NCBI RefSeq assembly: GCF_047345415.1
Contig: NZ_JBLFEP010000003.1
Coordinates: 682,001 to 746,000 of the forward strand
Origin: Maribacter_C sp947494565
GTDB taxonomy: Bacteria; Bacteroidota; Bacteroidia; Flavobacteriales; Flavobacteriaceae
Direction: 5' to 3'
Length of the DNA stretch: 64,000 nucleotides
The position numbers and the translations under genes are program-made. The stretch's first letter is position 1; each line of letters begins with the position of its first letter. Below the pieces are notes generated by a model. That model ran no database searches. It was not told the origin of the DNA and was given only the letters and a program-made list of their open reading frames with translations. Shown in pieces: positions 17,408 to 25,951 of this stretch.

Positions 17408-17743
17408 ATGAAAAAAACACAGGATGTTTTTGAACGCCATATGAGGGCTGTTGACACCTTAAATGCTTCCAATGTAGCGGAAGATTATTCAGACGATGCG
17501 CTGTTCAGTACTCCGGAAAAAACCTATAGGGGTAAGTCCGAGATACTCGAATTCTATACAGGGTTCTTACCAAGTTTCGAAGGCTTCCAATTCCATACCA
17601 TCAAACAGGAGACCAACGGTAAGGTGGTTTACTTTGTCTGGAATGGAAAAAACGAACACATTGATATACAGCTGGCTACGGACACTTACATCATCGAAAA
17701 CGGAAAGATACAACAGCACACATTTGCCGCTGTAAACAATTAA
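17408..17743 (+). CDS. NTF2-like (SnoaL-type) small protein
   Basis: 111 residues from ATG 17408; the frame opens earlier at a TTG that overlaps the promoter. The pattern is that of NTF2-like proteins: an N-terminal helix (VFERHMRAVDTLNASNVAED), then FSTPEKTYRGKSEILEFY, a curved sheet (YFVWNGKNEHIDIQLATDTY), and the end strand IQQHTFAAV. SnoaL-like proteins bind or isomerise small hydrophobic compounds. No signal peptide, so cytoplasmic. First gene of the second AraC-controlled operon. Confidence 0.82.
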   Translation: MKKTQDVFERHMRAVDTLNASNVAEDYSDDALFSTPEKTYRGKSEILEFYTGFLPSFEGFQFHTIKQETNGKVVYFVWNGKNEHIDIQLATDTYIIENGKIQQHTFAAVNN

Positions 17744-17768
17744 ATAACAATACTAAAAAGAGAACAAA

Positions 17769-18620
17769 ATGGAGTACAAAAATTTTCAAACATTCACGGC
17801 AGCACAAAAGGGTGGAATTTTAACCGTAGACATCAACTTTGGGCCTGTAAATGTACAGGGACAAGAAATGTTAGCGGACCTAAGTAGTCTTTGCTTACGA
17901 TTAGAAAGAGACCGCAGTGTAAAAGTGGTTGTTTTTCAATCATCGAATCCCGGGTACTGGGTATGCCACTATGATACCAACTTACTAAGGGATATGTCTG
18001 AAGAAGCGGTGCCAAGAAATGAGGTAGAGTTATTGGACTTACAATCCGTTTTAGAACGATTAAGCAATGTACCGCAAGCAACTATTGCGAAAATTGAAGG
18101 TTTTGCCCGAGGTGGCGGGCATGAAATGGCCTTGGCGTTGGATATGCGTTTTGCCGCAAGAGGCAAAGCCAAGTTTATGCAAATGGAAGTGGGAATGGGC
18201 ATTTTACCCTGTGGTGGTGGAGCATCGCGTATGGCAAGACAAGCTGGACTTGGTAAAGCTTTAGAAATCATTTTAGGAGCTAGAGATTGGGATGCTGATG
18301 AAGCGGAAAAATTTGGAACGATCAATAAAGCATTGGATACAGATGAAATTGGACCTTATGTAGAGGCTTTAGCAGCCCGTATTTCTAAATTCCCTGCCGA
18401 ATCTATCGAAGCCTGTAAGCGCGCTGTGTACGCATCTATAGACTTACCAATTGCGGATGCCTTAAAAGAAGAAGCCTATCAATTATTTCAGGCGACCAGT
18501 AAAACACCAGCGATTAAGCGTTTTACGATCGCTGATGAAAATGGGGCACAATTTGACCATGATAACCAGAAAAACTGGGAAAGCATGTTACTAGATCTAC
18601 AAGAAATTCAAAGGGATTAA
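17769..18620 (+). CDS. Enoyl-CoA hydratase/isomerase family protein
   Basis: 283 residues of the crotonase superfamily. The oxyanion-hole segment KIEGFARGGGHEMALALDMRF lies at about 112-132, and the second conserved segment MEVGMGILPCGGGASRMA at about 141-158. The C-terminal helices follow the usual pattern to about residue 245. Crotonases act on CoA thioesters, but the catalytic Glu pair cannot be assigned with certainty, so a non-CoA role is possible. It follows the NTF2-like gene by 25 bp in the same operon. Confidence 0.88.
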   Translation: MEYKNFQTFTAAQKGGILTVDINFGPVNVQGQEMLADLSSLCLRLERDRSVKVVVFQSSNPGYWVCHYDTNLLRDMSEEAVPRNEVELLDLQSVLERLSNVPQATIAKIEGFARGGGHEMALALDMRFAARGKAKFMQMEVGMGILPCGGGASRMARQAGLGKALEIILGARDWDADEAEKFGTINKALDTDEIGPYVEALAARISKFPAESIEACKRAVYASIDLPIADALKEEAYQLFQATSKTPAIKRFTIADENGAQFDHDNQKNWESMLLDLQEIQRD

Positions 18621-18712
18621 ATAGTGATTTTTGATTCACTAGGTACAATGGATGTTCATAATTAAGTGGGCATCCATTGAAAAAAATAATTCCAGTACTA
18701 AAAACAGAAAAA

Positions 18713-19666
18713 ATGAAAAAAACTAATGCCCTCGCACAAGCCCGTGCACTCACGCCACCATCTCGTGAAGCATCATTGAAACGTGACGCCTCTGTTTCCA
18801 ATTTTTGGAACAGTAACCAAAAACTGCTCGAAGCGGCATGGGCAGAATGGGAAATGGAAAACAAGGATAATTTACTGGTTCCCGATGAGAAGCTTCTTGA
18901 TTCCCGCTTGCGACAAGCTATTGACGATGCCTGGAAAAAGCCAGAAAAAGAAACTGCTGTTGCCGATCTATGGGAAGAAATCATTCCCGGAGTTTATTCC
19001 GCACAGTTTTTTGACCTTAAGCGCCTAGCGGAGTTTCGAGATTATTTGGAAGCAGTGGTCAATTCACAAATTCCGAAACGTGCACCCTACGGCATTCAAT
19101 TAAATCGTTACGGAATCATGCTTGATCCGCGCTCGGAAGGACATCTGGCTGCGCCTCATTTTCAAGCATTTTACAACGCTATGATGAACCGCTATATGCG
19201 TCCGATTGCTCGTTTGTTACTCGATACTTACGGCTATGATACCCAAACATTTGGTTTTTCCATTCAATACAATCCTGATAAAGACAAAGACTTGCATGCG
19301 CACACCGATGCTTCTGCGGCCACTTTGAATATCAATATAAACCTACCTGATGAGGAATTTACAGGTTCACAAGTCGATTTCCATGATAAAACCACGGGAA
19401 AAACGGTACAGACCATTTTTGAACCAGGTAAAGCAATCATTCACCGAGGTAACGTTCCACACGCTACACATCCTATCATCAGTGGACAGCGTAGTAATTT
19501 GGTGGTATGGCTCTACGGAGACCGCATGCAAATCCCACGCGGTAGTACAAGCAGCTATGGTAGTTCAGGTCACTCCACACCTAAATTGGATGCACCGGAA
19601 ACTATAACAGCGCGCCAGCGTTGGAGCATACCGGACACACCCAAAGATACTTTTGCGCCATTCTAA
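18713..19666 (+). CDS. 2-oxoglutarate/Fe(II)-dependent oxygenase family protein
   Basis: 317 residues from ATG 18713; the TTG-started extension is ignored. The iron ligands are visible as H-x-D in DLHAHTDASAATLNIN and a distal His in GNVPHATHPIISGQRSNLV, where the Arg would bind 2-oxoglutarate. The N-terminal ~110 residues are helical and charged. No signal peptide. Last gene of the operon with the NTF2-like protein and the crotonase. The mixture suggests oxidative modification of a small molecule. Confidence 0.82.
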   Translation: MKKTNALAQARALTPPSREASLKRDASVSNFWNSNQKLLEAAWAEWEMENKDNLLVPDEKLLDSRLRQAIDDAWKKPEKETAVADLWEEIIPGVYSAQFFDLKRLAEFRDYLEAVVNSQIPKRAPYGIQLNRYGIMLDPRSEGHLAAPHFQAFYNAMMNRYMRPIARLLLDTYGYDTQTFGFSIQYNPDKDKDLHAHTDASAATLNININLPDEEFTGSQVDFHDKTTGKTVQTIFEPGKAIIHRGNVPHATHPIISGQRSNLVVWLYGDRMQIPRGSTSSYGSSGHSTPKLDAPETITARQRWSIPDTPKDTFAPF

Positions 19667-19694
19667 AAAGTCAAGTGCTATACCATATATGTAG

Positions 19695-19864
19695 ACGGGT
19701 GTAACTTTGCTTTGGTAAACGGCATAAAAAGGGAAAGTCAAGGCGGCCTTCCATTTTTGTGGGCAAGACGCTAAGCGAGCAAATTTTTTACAATCTTCAT
19801 TGATTTTTTCTTTCTAAAAACTTTCTTCTATAAAAGCACTAAAACACTTATTCCGTGAGCCGAA
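19695..19864 (+). repeat. Dispersed intergenic repeat, copy A (right part)
   Basis: Shares gtaactttgctttggtaaacggcataaaaa with other copies. A degenerate hairpin with T-run (19726-19758) follows, and then the conserved tail (acaatcttcattgattttttctttctaaaaactttcttct). It lacks the left module found in copies E and G. It lies directly after the 2OG oxygenase stop, in the common orientation. Confidence 0.6.
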
Positions 19865-20188
19865 GAAAAGAAGAATTTTATCATATTCACCCTCTTTAAT
19901 GTGGTGGTTGATCAAGTTGCCAGCGGTACTAAGTACAACGTACTTGTGATTGTTCATTGGCACTTGGCATTTGTTATGAAATTCGAAAATTTACGGCCCC
20001 TAAAGTTTGGCCATTCAATGAACAGTCACTCTAAGTTCAATCTAGAATACGAAATTAACGAAGGAAAATGAAAACTATGCTTTGAAGATAGCAAAGCTGA
20101 CATATTTCAAGTTTACAGAAGTGATACATACAATGAGCGCGTAAAGCCAAGAAACCATAAGGAACCTATGGAGCAGCACTACAAATAA
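19859..20188 (+). pseudogene. Possible degraded coding remnant, unidentified
   Basis: One frame stays open from 19859 to 20188 except for a single TGA at 20069-20071. The residues look protein-like (VVVDQVASGTKYNVLVIV upstream; ADIFQVYRSDTYNERVKP downstream of the stop). No family is recognised and no start is obvious; an ATG at 19976 would give 31 residues. The rest of 20189-20487 is AT-rich without a gene. Equally it may be chance. Confidence 0.25.
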
Positions 20189-20487
20189 ATCTAGGTATAG
20201 CATATCCTACGATAGGATTTGTGCAACCAACTAATTTTAAATTGTTATGGGGTCAAAAGCCCTAGTAGTATTGTATGATTTTTTGACACTTTTGTAAATA
20301 TTTTTTACAAATAAAAAACACATTGATCGAATATTATTTTTAATAATCTCATATTCAATTGCTTATAAGGTTGGCACAACATTCGAGATGAACTAAGAAG
20401 ACTATCGTTGTCAACAAAACAGAATGACACCATAGAGAAACATCCTTCGATACAGTTAATTCAATACAAACGCTAACAATTAGTAGT

Positions 20488-21489
20488 ATGAAAATTCAAA
20501 ATAAAATAAAAATGTACAGCATGATGGCCCTGTTGGTGGTCATCCTTTCGTGCCAAGGTTTTGCACAGGAGCACAAAACCCCTACCATAACAAAAACATT
20601 TGAACTAAATCAACCTGGCACATTAAATTCCAAGTCATCTGGCGGCAGCATACGAGTCAAAACGCACGTTGAGCCTACAGTAGAAGTCCGGGCATTTATT
20701 CGTAAAAATGGAAGGGTTTTAGCTCCGACAGATCCCATGGTGGCCGATATTCTAGAAAAGTTTGATTTGGAGATCGAGAAAAACGGTACGGTGATCAATG
20801 CGAATGCCGTGCGTAAATCAAATTTCGCGCGATTGAGGAATGTGGGCATTTACTTTACCATTATTGTCCCACGTGAAATGTCGTGCAATGTGACATCAAG
20901 TGGTGGTGGGTTACGAATTTCAGGGGTGGAAGGCAACCATAAATTAATAAGCAGTGGAGGCTCCGTAATTTTGGAAAACACTTCCGGAACTACCACGGCA
21001 AAGTCATCTGGTGGTAAAGCCGGAGCAACGAATCACAATGGCGATATTCGTTTGACTTCCAGCGGTGGTGGTGTTACTCTAGATGAAGCTCGGGGCAGTG
21101 TCTATGCGCGCAGTTCAGGAGGTAGCGTACGCCTAAAGGCTATTCAGGGCGATGTAGATGCCGTTAGTAGTGGTGGTGGAGTAACTGTTTTGGGAGATTG
21201 CAATTCTGTAAAAGCCAAATCGAGCGGAGGATCAGTGCATGTTAATATTAGCAACTTGAGTAAGGAATTACACCTTGAATCCAGCGGAGGTAGCGTTGAT
21301 GCTGTCGTACAAAATGGTGATCAATTGGGGCTAGACCTCGACTTGGGTTCTAGCAGCGTTCATATTGATCTAAAGAATTTCTCCGGTCAAACTAAAAAAA
21401 ATCGCGTAAAAGGCACCATGAATGATGGCGGAATTCCGGTGTACATGCGTGCATCAGGAGGAAGTGTTAAAGTGCGCTATGAGGATTAA
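20488..21489 (+). CDS. DUF4097-type exported beta-helix protein with SSGGS repeats
   Basis: 333 residues with a signal peptide ending near SCQGFAQE. The body holds about ten copies of S-S-G-G-[SG]-[VLI] (for example KSSGGSIRVKT, TSSGGGVTLDE, ESSGGSVDAVV) spaced about 17-22 residues apart. This is the turn signature of a regular right-handed beta-helix of the DUF4097/adhesin-like type. Such proteins are exported and of unknown role. The gene stands alone between repeat copies A and B, with no operon partner. Confidence 0.85.
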   Translation: MKIQNKIKMYSMMALLVVILSCQGFAQEHKTPTITKTFELNQPGTLNSKSSGGSIRVKTHVEPTVEVRAFIRKNGRVLAPTDPMVADILEKFDLEIEKNGTVINANAVRKSNFARLRNVGIYFTIIVPREMSCNVTSSGGGLRISGVEGNHKLISSGGSVILENTSGTTTAKSSGGKAGATNHNGDIRLTSSGGGVTLDEARGSVYARSSGGSVRLKAIQGDVDAVSSGGGVTVLGDCNSVKAKSSGGSVHVNISNLSKELHLESSGGSVDAVVQNGDQLGLDLDLGSSSVHIDLKNFSGQTKKNRVKGTMNDGGIPVYMRASGGSVKVRYED

Positions 21490-21775
21490 AAAGGAAGCAT
21501 AAAAGGGAACTAGCATCATCTGTGCTACGGAAATTTTTGAGCAACTAAGATTCCTAATGTTGCCTAGGGAGACGTAATTTGCTTTAGGAATATTTTACAA
21601 CATGGAATGATGACTATCGTTTTCCATTTAACCTTTGCAGTATTATGGCAGCCGCATCATCTTTCTTAAGTATTGCTTTAGCCATACTTCGACAGGCTCT
21701 GCAACCGATGGATAAACCAATACTACAAAATGTGCTATAGTGCGCGCTGGTTTTCATGGTGAAGGTGTGCAATCG
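21490..21775. other. Intergenic region upstream of repeat copy B
   Basis: Nothing firmly recognisable apart from ctacaaaatgtgctatagtg near 21723-21742, which resembles the variable middle of the repeat in copy E (ctataaatgcactatagtg). Confidence 0.3.
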
Positions 21776-21972
21776 GGTGTCACTTGAGCTTTGATTACGG
21801 CATAAAAATAAAGATGAGCATCTTTCGTTTTTGGGGAGATGGTGCGCGGGCAAAGTTGTTGCCATCTTCCTTGATTTTTTCTTTCTAGAAATTTCTTCTC
21901 AAAAAGTAATGAAACATGAATTACTGACCGACCCCGATCGCTATCGGGGGGGAGGGAGGGCAATATGAGCAG
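21776..21972 (+). repeat. Dispersed intergenic repeat, copy B (right part)
   Basis: Contains cacttgagctttgattacgg, then a hairpin at 21803-21832 with a perfect AAAGATG/CATCTTT stem. The conserved tail follows (ccatcttccttgattttttc, then tttctagaaatttcttctc). At the end lies CCCCGAT-cgct-ATCGGGG within a G-rich run and caatatgagcag. The next gene starts 112 bp later. Confidence 0.65.
21803..21832 (+). terminator. Terminator-like hairpin of repeat copy B
   Basis: AAAAATAAAGATG pairs with CATCTTTCGTTTTT, with a perfect core AAAGATG/CATCTTT and a T-run. The stem bases differ from copies D and E, yet pairing is kept. Confidence 0.5.
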
Positions 21973-22084
21973 AACAAAAAATTTAAGTTAAAAATTCAAT
22001 AATTGAAAGTAAAAACTTACTATTTAAGATGTTTATTGATTAGCTTTATACTCCAATGAATTGTAAACCTTAACAACATTAGTT

Positions 22085-24088
22085 ATGAAACATATTAAGT
22101 ACCTAATAGTAATACTAATTCTATATGCTTGTGATAAAGAAAATCAGTCGATCATAGAAGCAGCAAATAAACCAATTCAGTCGTCGAGTCTACTCGGAAA
22201 TTCCGTCACCAATTGTCCAGATAATATCAACGTTTATACGCAAAGTGAGGCTGACATTGTTGTTAGTAATATGAATGAATTGAAGAGCGCAGTAGCTAAC
22301 GCTGTAGATGGAGAAATAATCTATCTAAGTGATAATACAATTTTTGATTTATCGGGCGAATGTAATTATACCGATACGGATTGTCACAACGATCGACCCA
22401 ATAGTCCAACTTGTTATTCTCTAATTATAAAAAAATCGATTAAACTAGTAAGCGGTAGGAATGGCAGCAGTAATGGCGCTATAATTTCCTCTACACGCGC
22501 AAGATCTGGAATGATCAAAATAGAAGCAGATAACGTAATCATTAGCGGTATTAGACTTAAAGGTAATGATACGGTGATAGGACAAGTTCCAAATATTCCA
22601 GGAACGACAGACGGAATATTCATTTGTGGATATAATAATCTTACGGTTGAAAACTGTGAGATTTCCGGTTGGTCTCATGCTGGGGTTTATCTAAAAAATT
22701 CGGCAAATAATTTAGTTGTAAATAATTATATCCATCACAATAGAAGATATGGATTAGGATATGGTGTATCTATTCATACTAGTAATGATGCTTATGACAC
22801 AAATGCCCGAATATCTTGTAATTATTTTGAATATAATAGACATGATATTGCTGGTAATGGCCATGAGAATGAGAGTTATGTAGCATCATATAATACTATA
22901 GGATTAGGTGGAAATGGTCATAGTTTTGATATGCATGGTAAAGGTGTTGACACGGAAGAAGTCGCTGGAAGAGCCATTTCAATCCATCACAATAACTTCA
23001 CTAACAAACATCAAACAGGAATATTGATAAGAGGTATTCCCGTGGACAAGGCTGTGATATACCAAAACGTTTTTGCCCATGATAATGAGTGTGAGGCTAT
23101 ACATCAAACGATTCTGGGACAAGATATACCGATTGACAACCTTAAGGAGAACTTTCTTGTTTTAAACAATAGTGATAATATCGAAAAATATACGTTCGGG
23201 AAGTATAAAAAAATAGCGACATATGATAATACATATGCTAGTAATACTTGTGCTCCGCAGACCGAAACAATCTCCCAAGGTTGGAGTAATTATGCGAGAT
23301 TTTTACCTGGAAAATGGACGAATAACGGAACTGACGATTTAATGGGCTATCACGTAGGCCAAGACAACATGAACTTGTATAAGTTCAAATCTGACGGATC
23401 AGGTTTTGATTATGGGTATACCACGGTAAGCCATGGGTGGACCAACTATTCCCATCTTTTAGTTGGAAATTGGACTAATAATGGTACCGACGATTTGATG
23501 GGATACCACGTAGGCCAAAACAACATGAACTTGTATACGTTCAAATCTGATGGGTCAGGTTTTGATTATGGCTATACTACGGTAAGTAGTGGATGGACCA
23601 ATTATTCCCATCTTTTAGTTGGTAATTGGACCAATAATGGAACCGATGATTTAATGGGCTATCACGTGGGTCAAGACAATATGAATCTTTACAAGTTCAA
23701 ACCTGATGGGTCAGGTTTCTATTCTGGTTATACAACGGTAAGCCATGGTTGGTCAAACTATTCACATTTCTTAGTTGGAAATTGGACAAATAATGGGACT
23801 GATGATTTAATAGCTTATCATAATATTCAGAATCAGTTAAATTTATACAAATTCAAGCCTGATGGATCCGGATTCTATTCGGGTTACACTGGTGTAGCAT
23901 CGGGTTTAAGCAATTTTAAAGAATTTTTCACTTACGATTGGAAAGATGATGGAATTGATGATATCGTAGGTATTACACATAGCAATGATGTATACTTATT
24001 TAAAAATAACGGGCAGGGTAACTTTGAAGGCTCTTACTTCTTAGGAGTCTTCTCTGACTTAAAACTTGTTTTAAAAGGAAACTGGTAA
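22085..24088 (+). CDS. Right-handed beta-helix lipoprotein with C-terminal FG-GAP/VCBS-like repeats
   Basis: 667 residues; lipid Cys near residue 16 (LIVILILYACDKE). Residues ~60-360 form a pectate-lyase-type parallel beta-helix (NNLTVENCEISGWSHAGVYL, NNLVVNNYIHHNRRYGLGYG), with several H/N ladder positions. Residues ~399-606 are four near-identical 52-residue repeats (GWTNYSHLLVGNWTNNGTDD, then LMGYHVGQ-type). A diverged fifth follows, ending in KGNW. The GNW-NNGTDDL core matches the calcium-binding DxNGDGxxDL loop of FG-GAP/VCBS repeats. Probably a surface polysaccharide-binding or lyase protein; catalytic residues were not identified. Isolated between repeat copies B and C. Confidence 0.85.
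   Translation: MKHIKYLIVILILYACDKENQSIIEAANKPIQSSSLLGNSVTNCPDNINVYTQSEADIVVSNMNELKSAVANAVDGEIIYLSDNTIFDLSGECNYTDTDCHNDRPNSPTCYSLIIKKSIKLVSGRNGSSNGAIISSTRARSGMIKIEADNVIISGIRLKGNDTVIGQVPNIPGTTDGIFICGYNNLTVENCEISGWSHAGVYLKNSANNLVVNNYIHHNRRYGLGYGVSIHTSNDAYDTNARISCNYFEYNRHDIAGNGHENESYVASYNTIGLGGNGHSFDMHGKGVDTEEVAGRAISIHHNNFTNKHQTGILIRGIPVDKAVIYQNVFAHDNECEAIHQTILGQDIPIDNLKENFLVLNNSDNIEKYTFGKYKKIATYDNTYASNTCAPQTETISQGWSNYARFLPGKWTNNGTDDLMGYHVGQDNMNLYKFKSDGSGFDYGYTTVSHGWTNYSHLLVGNWTNNGTDDLMGYHVGQNNMNLYTFKSDGSGFDYGYTTVSSGWTNYSHLLVGNWTNNGTDDLMGYHVGQDNMNLYKFKPDGSGFYSGYTTVSHGWSNYSHFLVGNWTNNGTDDLIAYHNIQNQLNLYKFKPDGSGFYSGYTGVASGLSNFKEFFTYDWKDDGIDDIVGITHSNDVYLFKNNGQGNFEGSYFLGVFSDLKLVLKGNW
23279..23902 (+). 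repeat. Four 156-bp in-frame tandem repeats
   Basis: Units begin at 23279, 23435, 23591 and 23747, each encoding 52 residues starting G-W. A fifth, diverged unit starts at 23903. Units 1-3 are highly similar at DNA level, so unit number may change by slippage or recombination. Confidence 0.9.
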
Positions 24089-24215
24089 ATTAAATTCCAC
24101 GAGTATTGAATAGTTAGGCAAATACTCCAATTATCATTATCAGATATGTGAAGCGCCGTTATTGAACAAAACGTAATGATTATGGATCCCAAAATATAGC
24201 GACAGAGCCCTACAA

Positions 24216-24307
24216 CTGCCTGCCGTCAGGCAGGTTTTGGCGCTGGCCAAGCGTTGGCAAATTGTGTTTAAAATACGACCTAAAAAATAAAAGTCTAGTA
24301 GACTTTT
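24216..24307 (+). terminator. Two strong palindromes downstream of the beta-helix gene
   Basis: CTGCCTG-ccgt-CAGGCAG (24216-24233) is a REP-like hairpin of a kind widespread in Bacteroidota. AAAAGTCTA-g-TAGACTTTT (24289-24307) is a perfect 9-bp palindrome ending in Ts. Either could end transcription of the gene ending at 24088. The stretch 24089-24215 shows nothing else. Confidence 0.4.
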
Positions 24308-24339
24308 GCCTTTTCGTATGAGACGACGCAACGGCCATC

Positions 24340-24592
24340 AGCGTGGAAATACGCTATGCGCTAATTTGCTATAATGTCTTGCATTATGACTCTTTACTTT
24401 GATAAACGGCATAAAAAGGAAAAGGCCTGGGAGACCTTTCCTTTTTTGAGCGAGTTAATGCACCGGCAAAGTTGTTACGATCTTCCTTGATTTTTTTCTT
24501 TCTAAAAACTTTCTCTGAAAAGGTAATGGAACACTTATTAACCGACGGACCCCGATAGCTATTGGGGGAGGGAAGGCAATATGTGTGGAATG
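24340..24592 (+). repeat. Dispersed intergenic repeat, copy C (near complete)
   Basis: Begins in the left module (agcgtggaaatacgctatgcg and ctaatttgctata, identical to copy G). It continues through a variable hairpin ATAATG/CATTAT and aaacggcataaaaa. A terminator-like stem follows at 24413-24447, then the conserved tail ttgttacgatcttccttgat. It ends with CCCCGATAGCTATTGGGG and atgtgtggaatg. The following gene starts 86 bp on. Confidence 0.7.
24413..24447 (+). terminator. Terminator-like hairpin of repeat copy C
   Basis: AAAAAGGAAAAGG pairs with CCTTTCCTTTTT (one bulged A) around a cctgggaga centre, and a T-run follows. Confidence 0.55.
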
Positions 24593-24677
24593 CCATTTTG
24601 TACCGAAACTTTCTGAATAGACTGTAACAAAGAGTAAAATAACACCTCTTTAGGCAAATCAATCCACAAACATAGTT

Positions 24678-25472
24678 ATGATTACAAACTACTTTTCTAA
24701 AATTATTTTTTTCTTTACCATTCTTCTTTTATCATTTCAAATAACTACTGCTCAGGTAGACACCACATCCGAACTTTACAAGACTATTAAAGAGATGGAT
24801 GAACTTCTTTTCGAAAATGGGTTCAATAAATGTTTCATTTCGGATATGGCACCTCTGATTAGTAAGGATCTTGAATTTTACCATGATCAGGGAGGAGTGA
24901 CTACTACCAAAGAAAAATTTCTCTTGAGCATAGAACAAAATATTTGCTCCAAACCAGCACAAAAACCGATTCGAAAATTAGTCGAAAAGAGCTTAGAAGT
25001 ATTTCCCCTTTATGAAAATGGGGTTTTATATGGAGCAATTCAAAACGGTATGCACGAGTTTTTTATAAAAGAAACCAACAAAGAACCCTATCTGACCAGT
25101 ACAGCCAAATTCACTCATTTATGGATAAAAGATAGTGATACTTGGAAATTAAAAAGAGTTTTAAGTTATAATCATAAAGTACCGAACAAATCAATCGAAA
25201 AGGTCAAAATCAAGCTGGCCAATAAAGTTCTAGATACCTATGTAGGAACTTATTCCGGTAAAAATGTGAAAGCGAATATATCGAGAAAAGAAAGTGCACT
25301 TCTAATGGACTCTGGAGACATGCAACTTATTATTCTTCCCGAATCGGAAAATACGTTTTTCGCAAAAGAAGCGCCACTTACTTTCGAGTTCATCTCAAAT
25401 GATGGTGTCGTTTCGAAAATGATTGTTAGAGAAAACGGCAAAATTGTTGATGAAGTTCAAAAGATCGACTAG
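24678..25472 (+). CDS. Exported NTF2-like (DUF4440-type) protein with extra C-terminal domain
   Basis: 264 residues. Signal peptide MITNYFSKIIFFFTILLLSF through ITTAQ. Residues ~28-165 fit a DUF4440/NTF2-like domain: EMDELLFENGFNKC, DLEFYHDQGG, then TAKFTHLWIKDSDTWKLKRV and LSYNHK, a very typical ending. Residues ~175-264 are a second small beta domain (YVGTYSGKNVKANISRKE) like the C-terminal domain attached to several exported Bacteroidota enzymes. Function unknown; no catalytic residues claimed. It stands alone between repeat copies C and D. Confidence 0.78.
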   Translation: MITNYFSKIIFFFTILLLSFQITTAQVDTTSELYKTIKEMDELLFENGFNKCFISDMAPLISKDLEFYHDQGGVTTTKEKFLLSIEQNICSKPAQKPIRKLVEKSLEVFPLYENGVLYGAIQNGMHEFFIKETNKEPYLTSTAKFTHLWIKDSDTWKLKRVLSYNHKVPNKSIEKVKIKLANKVLDTYVGTYSGKNVKANISRKESALLMDSGDMQLIILPESENTFFAKEAPLTFEFISNDGVVSKMIVRENGKIVDEVQKID

Positions 25473-25525
25473 TTCTAGTTTACTAAAGTGATGCACTAAG
25501 TAGTTCTAGGCTATTTGTGATACCG

Positions 25526-25645
25526 TATCGCTATTTGATATAATGTCAAATTAGGTTTCTTTTTTGAAACACAATGTTCTGCGTTATGTAATTTGAGCTT
25601 TGATTACGGCATAAAAAGGAAAAGGTCTTGGAGACCTTTTCCTTT
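25526..25645 (+). repeat. Dispersed intergenic repeat, copy D (left part only)
   Basis: Shares tatcgctatttgatataatg with copy F and ttctgcgttatgtaatttga with F. It has its own middle hairpin (GTTTC/GAAAC) and ends in a perfect 14-bp terminator stem. The conserved tail seen in copies A-C, E and F is missing. At the same point the truncated serine hydrolase on the minus strand begins. Confidence 0.65.
25615..25645. terminator. Perfect 14-bp terminator hairpin (copy D)
   Basis: AAAGGAAAAGGTCT (25615-25628), loop TGG, AGACCTTTTCCTTT (25632-25645). Flanked by A- and T-runs, so it could act in both directions: for the gene ending at 25472 (+) and the minus-strand remnant. Confidence 0.7.
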
Positions 25646-25920
25646 GTTATGGAACCAACCTCAAAAAGATGCTCGCTATTGTCAACGTGCTCAATGGTGT
25701 CCTTTTTCCATCTTCCACCTTAATATTTTGTGCCGTCTCCATTGATAACGGCAATTGAGAACTCTGTACTATTTGGAAAGGCCTTGATATTATCATAGAC
25801 CAATTTGACCTGTCCAGTGGAGAGCGACTTTTCCACTTCATTGTCCTGGGAGGTTTTCTCCGTTCCGTTCTTGCAACTGAATGCAAGAAGCCCGAATAGA
25901 AAGAGGAAACAGTTTCTCAT
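25640..25920 (-). pseudogene. Truncated serine hydrolase (beta-lactamase family) lipoprotein remnant
   Basis: From ATG 25920 a lipoprotein signal peptide (MRNCFLFLFGLLAFSC) leads into the usual N-terminal region of class-C-type serine hydrolases (FSIAVINGDGTKY). An in-frame TAA at 25720-25722 ends the 66-residue product. The same frame then continues with clear family sequence up to the SxxK motif (HLFEVGSITK), whose Lys codon is at 25642-25644. There it meets the hairpin of repeat copy D, and everything after, including the rest of the domain, is lost. It lies 31 bp after the stop of the lipoprotein gene starting at 27316, so it was once in that operon. Confidence 0.75.
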
Positions 25921-25951
25921 TGTAAAACAGCAGAACATTGTAAGTAAAAAT

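Noticed and set aside
18523..18984. 153-codon minus-strand frame
   Set aside because: Antisense to the crotonase end and the 2OG oxygenase start, with low-complexity residues; shadow.
23279..23902. Regular 156-bp repeats as a possible CRISPR array
   Set aside because: Units are contiguous, in frame, 52 codons long and without spacers; they encode FG-GAP-like protein repeats.
24384..24662. 92-codon minus-strand frame, with a similar one at 21754-21963
   Set aside because: Their similarity comes from the dispersed repeat. They use different frames in different copies, and no start or domain is conserved.
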